A program made the position numbers and the translations under genes. From assembly GCA_947652115.1 (NCBI GenBank), contig OX393573.1, positions 9,601,480 to 9,665,479 of the forward strand: DNA of 64,000 bases. The letters are read 5' to 3'. The notes beneath the pieces were generated by a model. The model had not been told where the DNA came from, made no database searches, and was given only the letters and a program-made list of their open reading frames with translations. Numbering within the stretch: the first letter of the stretch is position 1; each line of letters starts with the position of its first letter. This document shows positions 51,001 through 60,203 of the stretch, one piece after another. The DNA is from Blastomussa wellsi. Taxonomy: Eukaryota > Cnidaria > Anthozoa > Scleractinia > Plerogyridae.

Positions 51001-54000
51001 CAACAGCCTTCCAAGTGATGCTGATGTGTTGCTTAACTGTATGAAGAAGGTGACCTCACGAATATCAGTTAGTACTATAAAATTCATATGGGTAAGCTTT
51101 TACCAACACGTTGTACAAATTAAAGTTGTCTGATATGGTGTTCGAACCTTCTGCATGCATGAAAACCTGTTCTTCACTGAACGATAATGTTCAAATTAAA
51201 GTTGTCTGATATGGTGTTCGAACCTTCTGCATGCATGAAAACCTGTTCTTCACTGAACGATAACAGTTATATTTGCAATGCTGTGAAAATTTAAAATTTA
51301 GTAATGACAAATTTGCCAATCACAGTGAAGTTCTTTTCTCACTCGCATAAGGTTTTATCCAACTCTGGAGCTTGAAGGCAGGAAGTTCAAAGTTGTATAC
51401 GTTGAGGTGCAATTATATACCATTTCACAAAACTACATATATATATATTCAAATGAATGCTCCCAGAATGGCTAAAAATGCATCCCAATATACCGGACGC
51501 AGGGAATTATAGCATATCTATGAGAGCAGTGAAACGGTAGTTTTTCAATTGGGTAAATTTATTTATTTTTCTCAAATAATTATTGGGGGCACCCCCGGCT
51601 CCGCGTTCCCTGATTTGGGCCGACTTATAACATTTCTTTTAAAAGAAGGCTCATTCGACTCATTCAGTGTGTAAATACAAATTTCCGTTGAAATTCACTT
51701 TAATTATTGCACTGCCTGGTGTTCCATGGCTATAGTTATTTTAGTATACAAATGAATATATTCGATGACAAGAAATTTATATGGTATTTACCTTTACTAT
51801 TTCATGTTTAGCTGTATAGTAATTATTACACTGATCGTAAGTTACTTCGCAATTTAAAACAGGAACCGCCGTTTGTAACCAGAACGAAGAATGAAGATGG
51901 AACATTTTCTTACGAAGGATACTGCATTGATCTGCTGAATGAGCTCGCTACAATTCTCAAATTTACATATGAGATGTACCCTTCCCCAGATGGACACTAC
52001 GGTGTTACATCCGACAACGGGACGTGGGATGGCATGATAAAAGAGATATTAAACGGGGTAACTTGAAAATAGCTCCCAGTTAGCTATAGTGTATTGGTCA
52101 GTGAAGCCAAGCTTTTTCAGTTCACGTACTCATTCACTGACTGATTGACATGCAAGCCTTCGTGTCATTCTTTTCACAAGTATCGAGTTTAGAAGTTTCA
52201 AGTTTAGAAGTTTCTTTGTTCACTGATCGCGATGCGCAGTTTATACGAGAATTTTCATACAGTGTAAACAATGTCTGATAGGTTCTGTTTGCTAATACAT
52301 GTTTATGCATTAGTCAATTCCAGCCCTCCTCCCGTCCACTCAGGGATGAACCCTGGGAAATAGGAATTTTTGAAAGCCAAATGGCGAATGCCGCACTCCC
52401 GGGAAAAACTAGTTGATAAAATATAACGGGGTAGGGGCTCAAAAATGTTTATTTTCCTCATCACTTGTCTTCCTTCCCCCAAGTTTTATGTAATTCAGAC
52501 CAAATTAGGTCCTAGCTGGGTCGTATTTCCTTTTAAATATTGCAAAGGTAAATCTAGCGTCCCGTGTATGTCCAATCTTGTCCTGGATCTTGACGTAATA
52601 GATAATTAGGTAAAACCTATTGGGCATTAAAAGAGAGATGGTCAAATGTCACAGGGTAACTGGACGTAAGGCAATTATTGCCCCACCCCCGGGGTGAACA
52701 TTATGGGAAGATGCCCCCGCTATTGCCCTGCGAGAATGGGCATTGCTGCAATTGACTGGCGCATTACTATCGGCCAGTAACCCTAGGAGAATCCTACCCT
52801 GCGGCTTATCCCAGGGTAGCTGTTGGTTTTACAATCACCGACTCTTACTTTTTACTGTTACCTTAATTGTGAAAATGTGTTACTAAGCGCCTTGCAGGTA
52901 CATGATTAGAAATAAGTCCCTTCACGCTTGATAATTAACGAATAGTATAAAACGAAGGAAAACACCTTACCAAGGAATTTTTGTTTTTTTCTCTTATTAG
53001 AATGCGAACATGGCATCTGGTGCTATTGCCATAACTGAAAGTCGGGAAAAAGTGGTGGATTTTAGTGTTCCATACATGTACTACACAGAAGATTTAATAC
53101 TGAAGAAAGGGCCGTCCAACAGAGCAGCTAATTTGTTACAGTTTATGGATCCCTTTGAAAACCAGGTTTGGTTTGCTACCTTAGCCAGCCTGGGGGTCAT
53201 CTCTGTTGCTGTGTTTGTAATAAATTACTACAGTCCATACGGATACAAAGATGATAACGGTAAAGGAACTTCAGAGGGGTTTAGCTTTTTCAACAGCGTG
53301 TGGTTTGCATTGGCTTGTATGTTACAACAAGGAGGTGATAACACGCCAAGGAACTTATCAGGTAGTATTACTATTAATATTCATGTTTACGAGTAAGGTA
53401 TGGCCGCTGCTAAGTGCATTACACATTGATTTTCATGAGTCAAGAGTCAGAGTTTTGTGCGCGAGTATTTATAGGTCACAACTTGCATAATTCAGATCAG
53501 CTTGCGCACAAAACTCTAGCTCAGCACCATTCTCGTCCCCAAATCCGCTTGTCTCACTTAGCCGGCTGGGCCTGTGCACGAGGAACAAGTGGCTCTTTGG
53601 ACACATGATTTGATTCGCTGAAATCAAACAAAGGGAGTCCAATCACATCAGCCGTTTTAAAATCCCAAATCATTAGCACGTTTAAAACGGTAGATGTGAT
53701 TGGACTCCCTTTGTTAGATTTCAGCCAATCGAATCATTTGTTCTCGGAGCAACTTGTTCCTCGCGCACAGGCCCAGCCGGCTAAGAAGGACAAGTGGCTC
53801 TGGCGACGAGAATGGCTCAGCACACAACTTTCAACTAAACCGGAAGTGAATGGGACTTTCGAATCAGGAACTGGGTCGGTTGTTTTTCATCCTGGTAGCT
53901 CCTTCGTGAGGTTGTTTTGACTTTTCGTGTACTGCATGCTTCGTGAAAGCCACATTTGATCAACCTCGTCCCCAGGGCCATCTGCGGTTTCAAAATGGCG

Positions 54001-57000
54001 TCCCATTGTGAAACCGCAGATGGTCCTGGAGACGAGGTTGACATTTGATTTGAAAACTTGTCCCTAGTCCTCGAAAGTCAAAACCTGAGAACCGGAAGTC
54101 TGCGACGAGTCCTGCCAAACAAAGTTTTCCAGCTCTGCAGGACTTTTAACCAGCTGAAGCCTTTCCAAAATGGCGGCATCGGACACGAATAGGTTAGAAC
54201 TCTTCAATAACATACATTTGGGAGATTTTTTACCTAATTTTCACTATTTTTGGTGTCATTTAATTTGGGCTTCTTACTCATTGGGGCTTCACAACATCTC
54301 TTTTTTTTCTGGAAGGATGCAAGATTTCAAATGAAACTTGGTATGCAGATTGATCAGACTGAGATGATGAGGTGCAGTTTCGGCCCCTGTCTGAAACGTA
54401 AATGTCAATGGTTAAAAAAATAATAATTAAGTTAATTTAATCTTTCAAACTGAAAATTGAGCATGTTGATCGGGAATATTTCATTTACAAATGGGGCTGC
54501 AACTACGTTGGTGTAAACTGTTCCGCTGAATATATTTCAAAGCACTTATCAAAATATTGTCCACTTCTACTGAGAAGATATTTGCTTACAAACATTGTTT
54601 TTTTAAATCACCAGCCAATAGCTTTCTGGTTGGCATATCAATGACAATGGGTGACGTCACTGATATCTTATCGCATCGCATTTAATAAAATAAATAAGTC
54701 GGAAGTCTATCCTCGGCTTTCGTATTCAAGCAGAAAAATTGTTTTTAAATTATTTTTCAAAATGTCCGATTTTTGCCGGTGCTGATACCTTAACCAATAA
54801 CTCGTTTTTAGGACGTATTCTCACTGGATGTTACTGGTTCTGTATCCTTATTTGGGTGTCAACATACACTGCCAATTTGGCCGCGTTTCTTACCGTGAAA
54901 AATGCTGCACAACCCATAAATAACCTTGATGACATTGTGAGGTCTTCCTACCAAGTAGGAATAATTGGGTCCACAAGTACAGCCGAGTCTTTCAAGACAA
55001 GTCAGTACCCGCCACACAGGAAGATTTGGCACAGAATTCAAGCGGACGAAACATTCGTTAAAAATACATCTCAAGGAATCAAGTGGGTGCGGGAAAGAGA
55101 CGGTTTTGTCTTTATTAATGACGGACCCATCCTCCGACATATTGCGAATCAACAGCCATGTGATCTTACAGTAGGTAAATGAGTCAGGATATCTTTGTGG
55201 TCACTCCAAAAAGCTTATTTTTGTCTCCACCTTGTCTCCACTCCTCTCGAAAGAAGTCCAAAATTCGACATTTGATGTCGCCATTTTGAAACTCTACGAC
55301 GTCATTCCGTCCGACTCAGAAATTGGAGGGAAGCAGAAAAACGTACAACTGACTTGGCATCCCTCGAAAGCTCACCAAAATGTATTTTTTCAACTGATTA
55401 CTCACTTCATTATCTTCACTGCCATCACTTTCGGGGTTTGAAGCACGTATGGCTCAAATGATACGGTTTAAGGGCAGCCATAACCTAGAGTGGCCCCCAG
55501 TCCATGGACTACCCAAATAGACTACCCTACCCCTAAAATCTCTATTTAAGGTAGTCAATTTGACTATGAAAATGGATTACCCTAAAAGAGTTTTTAGGGG
55601 TAGGGTGGTCCATTTGGGTAGTCCATAGACTGGGGTCAGTGTTTTGTCCATCACCGTTTAAAGGCTTGCCGTAAGGCAGGGACAAAATCCATTGTACGGA
55701 ATGACGACACTAAAACGCGGCCTGGCTGATGAGAACTGTTTCAAAATGGCAGCAACGATGTCGAATTTTGGGCATGAATTTCATTAGGAAAACCACTGCC
55801 GCAACGTCGGTCAACATAACCGAACTAACGTTAAAGAATACCAAAAAACTTTTGTATCAAATGATTTCGCGTGCCAGGACCACAAGACCATCCCGGGAGG
55901 TCGAGATGACTCCATCCCGACCGCTCGGGTAGCCAATCACAGCACGCGATTTGCTTCATGTTGACCGCCCACAGGGCCAGTCATATAATGCCCCTGGCTA
56001 AAACTGAGATTGCCTTTCTTGTCCTTCTCGGCAAACTGCTCATTTTTTGGGCAATCTTTACTCCTCGAGCATTACCCTCCAACAGTGCAGCCGCCTGAAT
56101 GGAGGGGATTGTTTAGTACCAAGTTTACACATTGATCGTAAGTCATTGCCATCTGAACATGGTCGCGCTGGAGACGCGTCACTGTTATGGTCATTTTGTG
56201 TCAACAGTAAAAGGTGTTTCGTTGTGAGTAATGATAAAGCAACAGTGTGTCGTTTTCATCCCTTCTCTAATAATGAACCAATTCTTTTTAGCCATTCATA
56301 TCTTATTTTCAGTTCCAGGTCTAACCACAGCCAAGGGATTAGCTCTTGTTTTCCAAACACACGACCCTCATACCAATGACTTCACTTTGGCCATTTTACG
56401 TCTCCATGAAAATGACTTCCTTGACAGCTTGAAGCGGAAATGGTGGGACAACGCAAATACGTGTGCTCAAGAGCAGGAAACAAGTGAGTTGAAGAGTTTG
56501 GAAACCTTTGTATTGACACAAACTAAAAACGTAATAGACCAATTCCGATATATTAAAATTCTAACATGACGCCGAGGCTTGGGGGAATAAAACAAAAGAA
56601 ATTATATAGTCATCCCTAAGCCTCGATGCAAAATCTTTTGTTTTATTCCCCTAAGCCTCGGCGACATGTTAGAATATTAATATATCGGAATTGGCCTATT
56701 GATTCATTTTTTTCTGACGTTTATCTCCTTTGTTTTCTCGGCTTTCCGTTCATCACGGCTACAGTGAATGTTCCCCAAGGTAGTTTGGGGATACCTTTCT
56801 CGCTTGGGAACAGAAATGTATAAAAACATAAGAGTACGAGCAATTTTTTTGCCGGGAGGGGGGGGGGGGGGGCTATGAACCATTTGCCCAAAAAACTATC
56901 CCAAGTTGCCTTGACCCCCCCCCCCCCCCCGGCCCGTACGCCTATGTTAATAAAAAGACTTTTTAACCAATAATCAACAGTTGTCCTGCGATATCGCTAA

Positions 57001-58733
57001 AATCAGACGGTATTCAGCAAGATTGAGCAGGATAATTGTTTTATTATTCAATAAATTTGTCAACGAAGCGAATTTTACAGCTAGCAAGTTTCCATTATGC
57101 GGCGCTTTGCAAGACTTCGGCCAAATTATCGTTATTTCACGTATATCGCAGGATATCTGCGAAGAACAGATGACGGATAACAACCGCTTCATGATCATAT
57201 ATGGGCAACGTGACAATTTGTTGAATAATAACGTATGTGATACCTCAGAAATAATTCATCAATCAAATGCCCGCATCGCGGTCACGTGCCGATCCAATAT
57301 TTCATAAAATATTGGACAACATTTTATTGGACAGAAAAGTATTGGACAGGCAAGTAAACATTTTTGAATGAAGATTTCGTTTAATAGGGATGTTGGAAAC
57401 ATTGGGAGCTTGAAAGATTGATTACATAGAATTTTGGACCAAAAATATTTTAAAGAAATGGTTCTCAAGGCATCCAAAGGTCATATGCACAGTGGTTTCG
57501 TAGATCGTGCGGCCACGGAAAACTGACCGATCGATTGACAAAATGTTATTCGGTTCTCTTCAATTGAGTTACTCATTTCTAGACGATTAGCACATTTGCT
57601 CAGAAGTAACCAACGATTAAACATAGGTACCAAAATGAATAGAATGTGTTTATGTAGCGCTTGTTTTAATTTGTTCCGTTTTGAACTTTTTTTGTCTTGT
57701 TGAACAACAGCTATTTCATTTCTATTCGATTGAATGGTTTCCTTTTGATTTGGTGGATTATTTCTTCGGTATTATAGAGCGCTTATAGGATTCGTCCTCA
57801 CCCAATATCAAAATATTTAAAGTGCTACTGTGATCAAATTTTTCAAGTACACCTTGCTTTTTTAAGAGAATCATACAGTGTTCCATGTAAGTTTTCCGTT
57901 TTAGTTGTTCCCGATGAAGTATCTTTTCACACTGGGCTCGCTTGCACTTCATCACAAATAATTGTAATATCTCTCAAGTAGACTACTCCCTGGCGATCCG
58001 GATCCGATATCGTTCCCTGATTCTTTGGCGTGCAGTTTGAAAGGATAGAGTGAGAGTTAATGGTCGCTGCATTTTGGCTGCCAGAAGAAAACAAAGGGTG
58101 TAATGTAACAAGTTCTAACGATTGTTCGCATCATAACGTCCTACTGAGTAGCAAAATTAAAATCGGCATGCTGACTTACACTTTGACGCGAAGAACATTG
58201 AAATGAGATATAACTAAACAAGCAGTTTGCTATACAGATTATTATTTTGTCGGTCTCTGCAACAAAACTACATTTTTCTTTTGTAACAACCAAGGCCCAA
58301 AGATAATCAGTATATCCGGTATACTGTGCAAAATTTTCTTTTTCTCTATTTTTTATATTCAAAGTGCGTTTGCAATGGAGCCCAATTTCTCGAACCTTAA
58401 ATGTCGGGCTTCCAAAGTGGTGCTTGATGTAGAGCAGTTTAATTACTGATGGAGTCAAAAAACTACTCCATCCATCATCGGCTTGCCAGTGTAGCTTGTT
58501 ATGAAAGTTTATACTGAACTGGCAACTTCATGATTTCAGCTTTGTCTCGCAAGCGTGTGGATCTGATGAGCATGCTGGGAGTGTATCTTGTTCTGGTTGT
58601 TGGGTTAGTTGTTGCGATACTGGCGATGATTGCAGAAATTTACTGGAAACGAACAGGAAAAACCAAGTTTACAAACAAAGTTAGAGCAATGGTCAGAAGG
58701 TTGGTATATAGATTGTACATTGACTTTGTATAG
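41932..58733 (+). CDS. Ionotropic glutamate receptor subunit B (12 exons found)
   Basis: A paralogue of iGluR-A and a ligand-gated cation channel subunit. Exons: 41932-42025, 42438-42575, 43419-43661, 44751-44956, 49837-49950, 50915-51049, 51352-51406, 51863-52057, 53001-53361, 54812-55174, 56313-56483 and 58540-58733, about 756 residues. Intron phases match iGluR-A at every comparable junction. Domains: signal peptide, amino-terminal domain, S1 (PPFVTRT to PSPDGHYG), M1, pore loop MLQQG, M3 TYTANLAAF, S2 ending PCDLTVG, M4 MLGVYLVLVVGLVVAIL. The exon equal to iGluR-A exon 7 was not found, and exon 6 (out in phase 0) does not match the 51352 exon (in at phase 2). It is therefore either missing a piece in my reading, unusually spliced, or damaged. 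Confidence 0.85.
42438..42575 (+). CDS. iGluR-B exon 2: amino-terminal domain
   Basis: DDSEAVQFAAGIESNAESNL, first helix of the amino-terminal domain. Acceptor CACGATTCAG, donor CAAG|GTAAGA; phase 1 both sides. Confidence 0.82.
42885..43030. mobile_element. Foldback element, 'cagtgtttcat' family, degraded copy
   Basis: AAACACTCGATACAGTGTTT, CGTCCAAAATACTCC and TTCTCGGTGTTTGGATATCC. Related to 43915 and 44284. Confidence 0.6.
43419..43661 (+). CDS. iGluR-B exon 3: amino-terminal domain
   Basis: ENVIALIGGSYSKEPA, TGIPLVRLYGD, FKWKKICLIFDG. Acceptor TATTTTCAG, donor GATG|GTAATC, phase 1. Confidence 0.88.
43915..44095. mobile_element. Foldback element, 'cagtgtttcat' family, copy 2
   Basis: ATATATCAAACAAGAGAGAC, GACAGTGTTTCATCGGGATA at the left, with GATGAAACACTGTCTCGAG and GATATATCTTCTCAATCG at the right; AATACGACGCGCAGCGGAG loop. 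Confidence 0.8.
44284..44450. mobile_element. Foldback element, 'cagtgtttcat' family, copy 3
   Basis: Nearly the same as 43915-44095 (AGACAGTGTTTCATCACATT / AATGTGATGAAACACTGTCT), 190 bases downstream of it in the same iGluR-B intron. Confidence 0.8.
44751..44956 (+). CDS. iGluR-B exon 4: amino-terminal domain
   Basis: ESRLIEAGYFYVTYKKLQL and QTFQPDVILLYTNKENTELI. Acceptor TTTTGACAG, donor CAG|GTATGG, phase 0. Confidence 0.82.
45484..46184. mobile_element. Non-autonomous pogo/Tigger-like DNA transposon
   Basis: Ends CAGTGGAACCCCGCTATAAC and its inverse GCGGGGTTCCACTG, flanked by TA on both sides. CAGTGGAACC-type ends with TA duplication are typical of pogo/Tigger elements. The CGTTATAGCGGGG motif recurs many times inside near both ends. 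The middle holds short open frames but no recognisable DDE domain. Confidence 0.82.
48295..48665 (+). mobile_element. Penelope-like 3' fragment inside repeat X
   Basis: AACCGGTCGCGAGACACTTC to CCCAGTTGATAAAACCAAAT. It encodes the same RHFN..NHSKQHMAVCGL segment, but CAATCCCCCAAATCATTC shifts HFNLPN to HFNPPN. 5'-truncated at almost the same point as the copy at 25931. Confidence 0.85.
48779..49268. mobile_element. MITE with 'agcccggttgaccggg' ends
   Basis: AGGGCCTCTACATATGAGCC at the left, GGTTCATATGAAGAGGCCCT at the right, flanked by TAA. Many inner CCCGGTTA/TAACCGGG words in both directions. Confidence 0.82.
49562..49742. mobile_element. MITE just upstream of iGluR-B exon 5
   Basis: GAATTCTCCACTTGCACAAA pairs with TTGTGCAAGTAGAGAATT; CACCTCTTTTACCCCCCAAA pairs with TTTGGGGGGTAGAAGCGGTG. 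Confidence 0.8.
49837..49950 (+). CDS. iGluR-B exon 5: amino-terminal domain
   Basis: ASFNPRSLANNVVLTFELPH and IANHIGNQF. Acceptor CTTTTACGCAG, donor AAG|GTGAAC, phase 0. The intron before it is 4.9 kb and full of transposons. Confidence 0.78.
50365..50545. mobile_element. Foldback element, 'ccatttccgagtt' family, divergent copy
   Basis: GCCACTTCCGAGTTGCC and CATCTCGGAAATGGCC ends; AAACGAGTCTTGGTGCACAA pairs with TTGTGCACCAAGACTCTTCT. Confidence 0.75.
50549..50790. mobile_element. Second foldback element adjoining the first
   Basis: TTGTTCGAAAGCTTGGTTGC pairs with GCAACCAAGCATTGGAACAA; GGTTGAAATTATAATAGCAA pairs with TTGTTATTATAATTTCAACC. Confidence 0.75.
50915..51049 (+). CDS. iGluR-B exon 6: end of amino-terminal domain
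   Basis: GLSVALAYDAIQVISQALQK and DVLLNCMKK. Acceptor TATTTCACCAG. The donor is AAG|GTGACC, or the better TGG|GTAAGC at 51091; both leave phase 0. Confidence 0.78.
51116..51263. repeat. 76-bp tandem direct duplication
   Basis: CAAATTAAAGTTGTCTGATA through CACTGAACGATAA occurs twice back to back (51116 and 51192), identical over about 70 bases. Confidence 0.95.
51352..51406 (+). CDS. iGluR-B exon 7: linker into S1
   Basis: FYPTLELEGRKFKVVYVE, equal to the 'L.l.g..lkVV.V' strand before S1. The donor GAG|GTGCAA is in phase 0. The acceptor (CGCATAAG) implies phase 2, which no upstream exon supplies. Confidence 0.65.
51863..52057 (+). CDS. iGluR-B exon 8: ligand-binding S1
   Basis: EPPFVTRTKNEDGTFSYEGY, CIDLLNELA and PSPDGHYGV, a standard S1 core. 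Acceptor TTAAAACAG, donor GGG|GTAACT, phase 0. Confidence 0.9.
53001..53361 (+). CDS. iGluR-B exon 9: S1 end, M1 and pore loop
   Basis: SGAIAITESREKVVDFSVPY keeps the carboxyl-binding Arg but has Ala at the usual Pro and Thr positions. Pore loop FFNSVWFALACMLQQGGD. Donor TCAG|GTAGTA, phase 1. Confidence 0.92.
53553..53797. mobile_element. Foldback element in iGluR-B intron
   Basis: CTTAGCCGGCTGGGCCTGTG / CACAGGCCCAGCCGGCTAAG ends and AGGGAGTCCAATCACATC / GATGTGATTGGACTCCCT inside. Confidence 0.8.
53952..54049. mobile_element. 80-bp foldback with 9-bp target duplication
   Basis: CAACCTCGTCCCCAGGGCCA and its inverse at 54021-54040 surround a short loop. ACATTTGAT lies directly outside both ends. 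Confidence 0.82.
54812..55174 (+). CDS. iGluR-B exon 10: M3 and S2
   Basis: YWFCILIWVSTYTANLAAFL is M3. S2 has IIGSTSTAESFK (Ser/Thr of the pocket kept), INDGPILRH with Asp where AMPA-type receptors have Glu, and PCDLTVG. 363 bases, as in iGluR-A. Confidence 0.93.
55491..55638. mobile_element. MITE 'gactacccaaat'
   Basis: GGCCCCCAGTCCATGGACTA and TAGTCCATAGACTGGGGTCA are inverted; CTACCCTACCCCTAAAA pairs with TTTTTAGGGGTAGGGTGG. Confidence 0.8.
56313..56483 (+). CDS. iGluR-B exon 11: S2 end
   Basis: GLTTAKGLALVFQTHDPHTN, LAILRLHEND and KRKWWDNANTC. Acceptor TTATTTTCAG, donor ACAA|GTGAGT, phase 1. Confidence 0.9.
56533..56700. mobile_element. MITE of the 'tatatcggaa' family, full copy
   Basis: AATAGACCAATTCCGATATA at the left and TATATCGGAATTGGCCTATT at the right; GCCGAGGCTTGGGGGAATAA pairs with TTATTCCCCTAAGCCTCGGC. 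Confidence 0.85.
56850..56935. repeat. Poly-G / poly-C pair
   Basis: A G run of about 16-17 (near 56855-56872) is followed 45 bases later by a C run of about 17 (near 56914-56931), so one strand could form a G:C hairpin. Confidence 0.9.
57041..57235. repeat. Dispersed inverted repeat
   Basis: TTATTATTCAATAAATTTGT pairs with ACAATTTGTTGAATAATAA. The right half resembles 2770-2830. Confidence 0.5.
58540..58733 (+). CDS. iGluR-B exon 12: M4 and C-terminus
   Basis: SRKRVDLMSMLGVYLVLVVG leads into M4, then a basic tail ending at TAG 58731-58733. AGAAG|GTTGGT near 58695 is a possible donor to a further exon. A SINE begins 2 bases after the stop. Confidence 0.85.
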
Positions 58734-58734
58734 T

Positions 58735-59010
58735 CAAGGCATGGTGGCCTAATGTTTAACGCGCTGGACCTCTCGAGTCCGAGTTCGAGCCCTGGCCGAG
58801 GCACTGCGTTGTGTTCTTGGGCAAGACACTTTTCTCTCACAGTGCCACTATCTACCCAGGCAACCTGACAGAATGCTGGGGAATAACCTGCGTTGGACTA
58901 GCATCCCATCCAGGGAGGGGTGCGGGGAGGAAGTAGAAACACTCCTAGCCGCTTAGACGCCATAGTATGAGCCTCTTGGCGCGAGGCTTGTACCTTTACG
59001 TATGGCAACG
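58735..59010 (+). mobile_element. tRNA-like SINE, 'ggcctaatgg' family, copy 3
   Basis: GGCATGGTGGCCTAATGTTT, GAGTTCGAGCCCTGGCC, TTCTTGGGCAAGACACTTTT and GCATCCCATCCAGGGAGGGG. It abuts the iGluR-B stop codon. Confidence 0.82.
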
Positions 59011-59615
59011 ATTCGCTCCAAATAAGGTCATTTGTATTATTGTTCAAAGCCGCAGAGGTTAAAATAAACCAGGGTTAGAGTGAAATTTGAATTCAGATAT
59101 GAAAGCTTTAAAAGCAAATTCATTTAATTCTTTTTTTTTTCTACAATTCGATGATTGGATGCTTTAAAAAGAATAGAGAAAATTATCGGAGAAAATAATT
59201 TTGAACAAAAGAAAAAGAAAGCCGGATTAAAATTTAACCCCGGGTTAGCGCTAATCGGCTTTCGAACAGTTTACTGGGCCCTGCTTTATAACTTTGCACA
59301 AGGTTTCCAAATATGGTACAAGTGCATTAAATCAGTCCTGAGAAACTGAGGGATATAACAAGGCACTTATCAGACCGCGAGGGTCTCCACGTGGGTTTTT
59401 TGTAAACCTGATTACCGACTATGAAACAAACATTTGTTTTGTCAATTTTTGTTTGAAGGCCAGAAATTCCTGCAGCTGGTTTAAATTGGGCCACGAGTTC
59501 TTCCTGAATGGAATGGAAGCCATGTGAAAGGAATTTGTCAGCTGTAATTAAACACCTGATATAGCCGTGGTTCTCGGTCTGGCGGCGACAAGACAACAAC
59601 AGTCACAACAAGCTT
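59011..59615. other. Unassigned sequence
   Basis: A dispersed-repeat feel (AAATTTAACCCCGGGTTAGCG palindrome near 59230) but no gene was recognised. Confidence 0.4.
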
Positions 59616-60069
59616 TACCTTATTGGTACTTAATTTCGCGTTTTTCGCGATTAGAAATAAATCGCGAAATTAAAGACCCGCGAATTTAAACGCGCGAAAT
59701 TTAATACCCATATAGAAAATTCAAATAACAGAAAAAAAAATGATCAACGTATAATAACAACAACATATACAGGATATGTATCACCAAATACACAAGTTAT
59801 TAACTGGTTTTACTGGTAAGTTCCATTTTGTATCTTTTGTTGTGAAATAACGTTAATTTCCAAAGCTTTCACATATGGAGTAGAGAATCTTTTGCCAGTT
59901 TATCTAGAAATATTAAAACGTTCAGACTTTTTGAAAAATAAAATGAAGTTGAGAACTCTTAAATCGCGAAATTTAATGCCCCTTTTTACATTTTCCTATT
60001 GAAATCGCGAAAATAAAACCCACGAAATACTGTCTTGCCAAAATCGCAAAATTGAGTACCAGTAAGGTA
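59616..60069. mobile_element. MITE 'ttaatttcgcg'
   Basis: TACCTTATTGGTACTTAATT at the left and AATTGAGTACCAGTAAGGTA at the right. Inner words ATCGCGAAATT and AATTTCGCG recur in both directions. Confidence 0.8.
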
Positions 60070-60080
60070 TTTCCCCTTGA

Positions 60081-60203
60081 GACATATATACCGATATTTT
60101 ACAAACTTATCAATTAATTAAGACATATATACCAATATTTTACAAACTTATCAATTAATTAAGACATATATACCAATATTTTACAAACTTATCAATTAAT
60201 TAA
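60081..60203. repeat. 41-bp tandem repeat, three units
   Basis: GACATATATACCAATATTTT plus ACAAACTTATCAATTAATTAA repeats at 60081, 60122 and 60163; only one base differs in the first unit. Confidence 0.95.

Noticed and set aside
50687..51133. 148-residue open frame over iGluR-B exon 6
   Set aside because: Only the part from 50915 is exon; the upstream part is the foldback element at 50549-50790.
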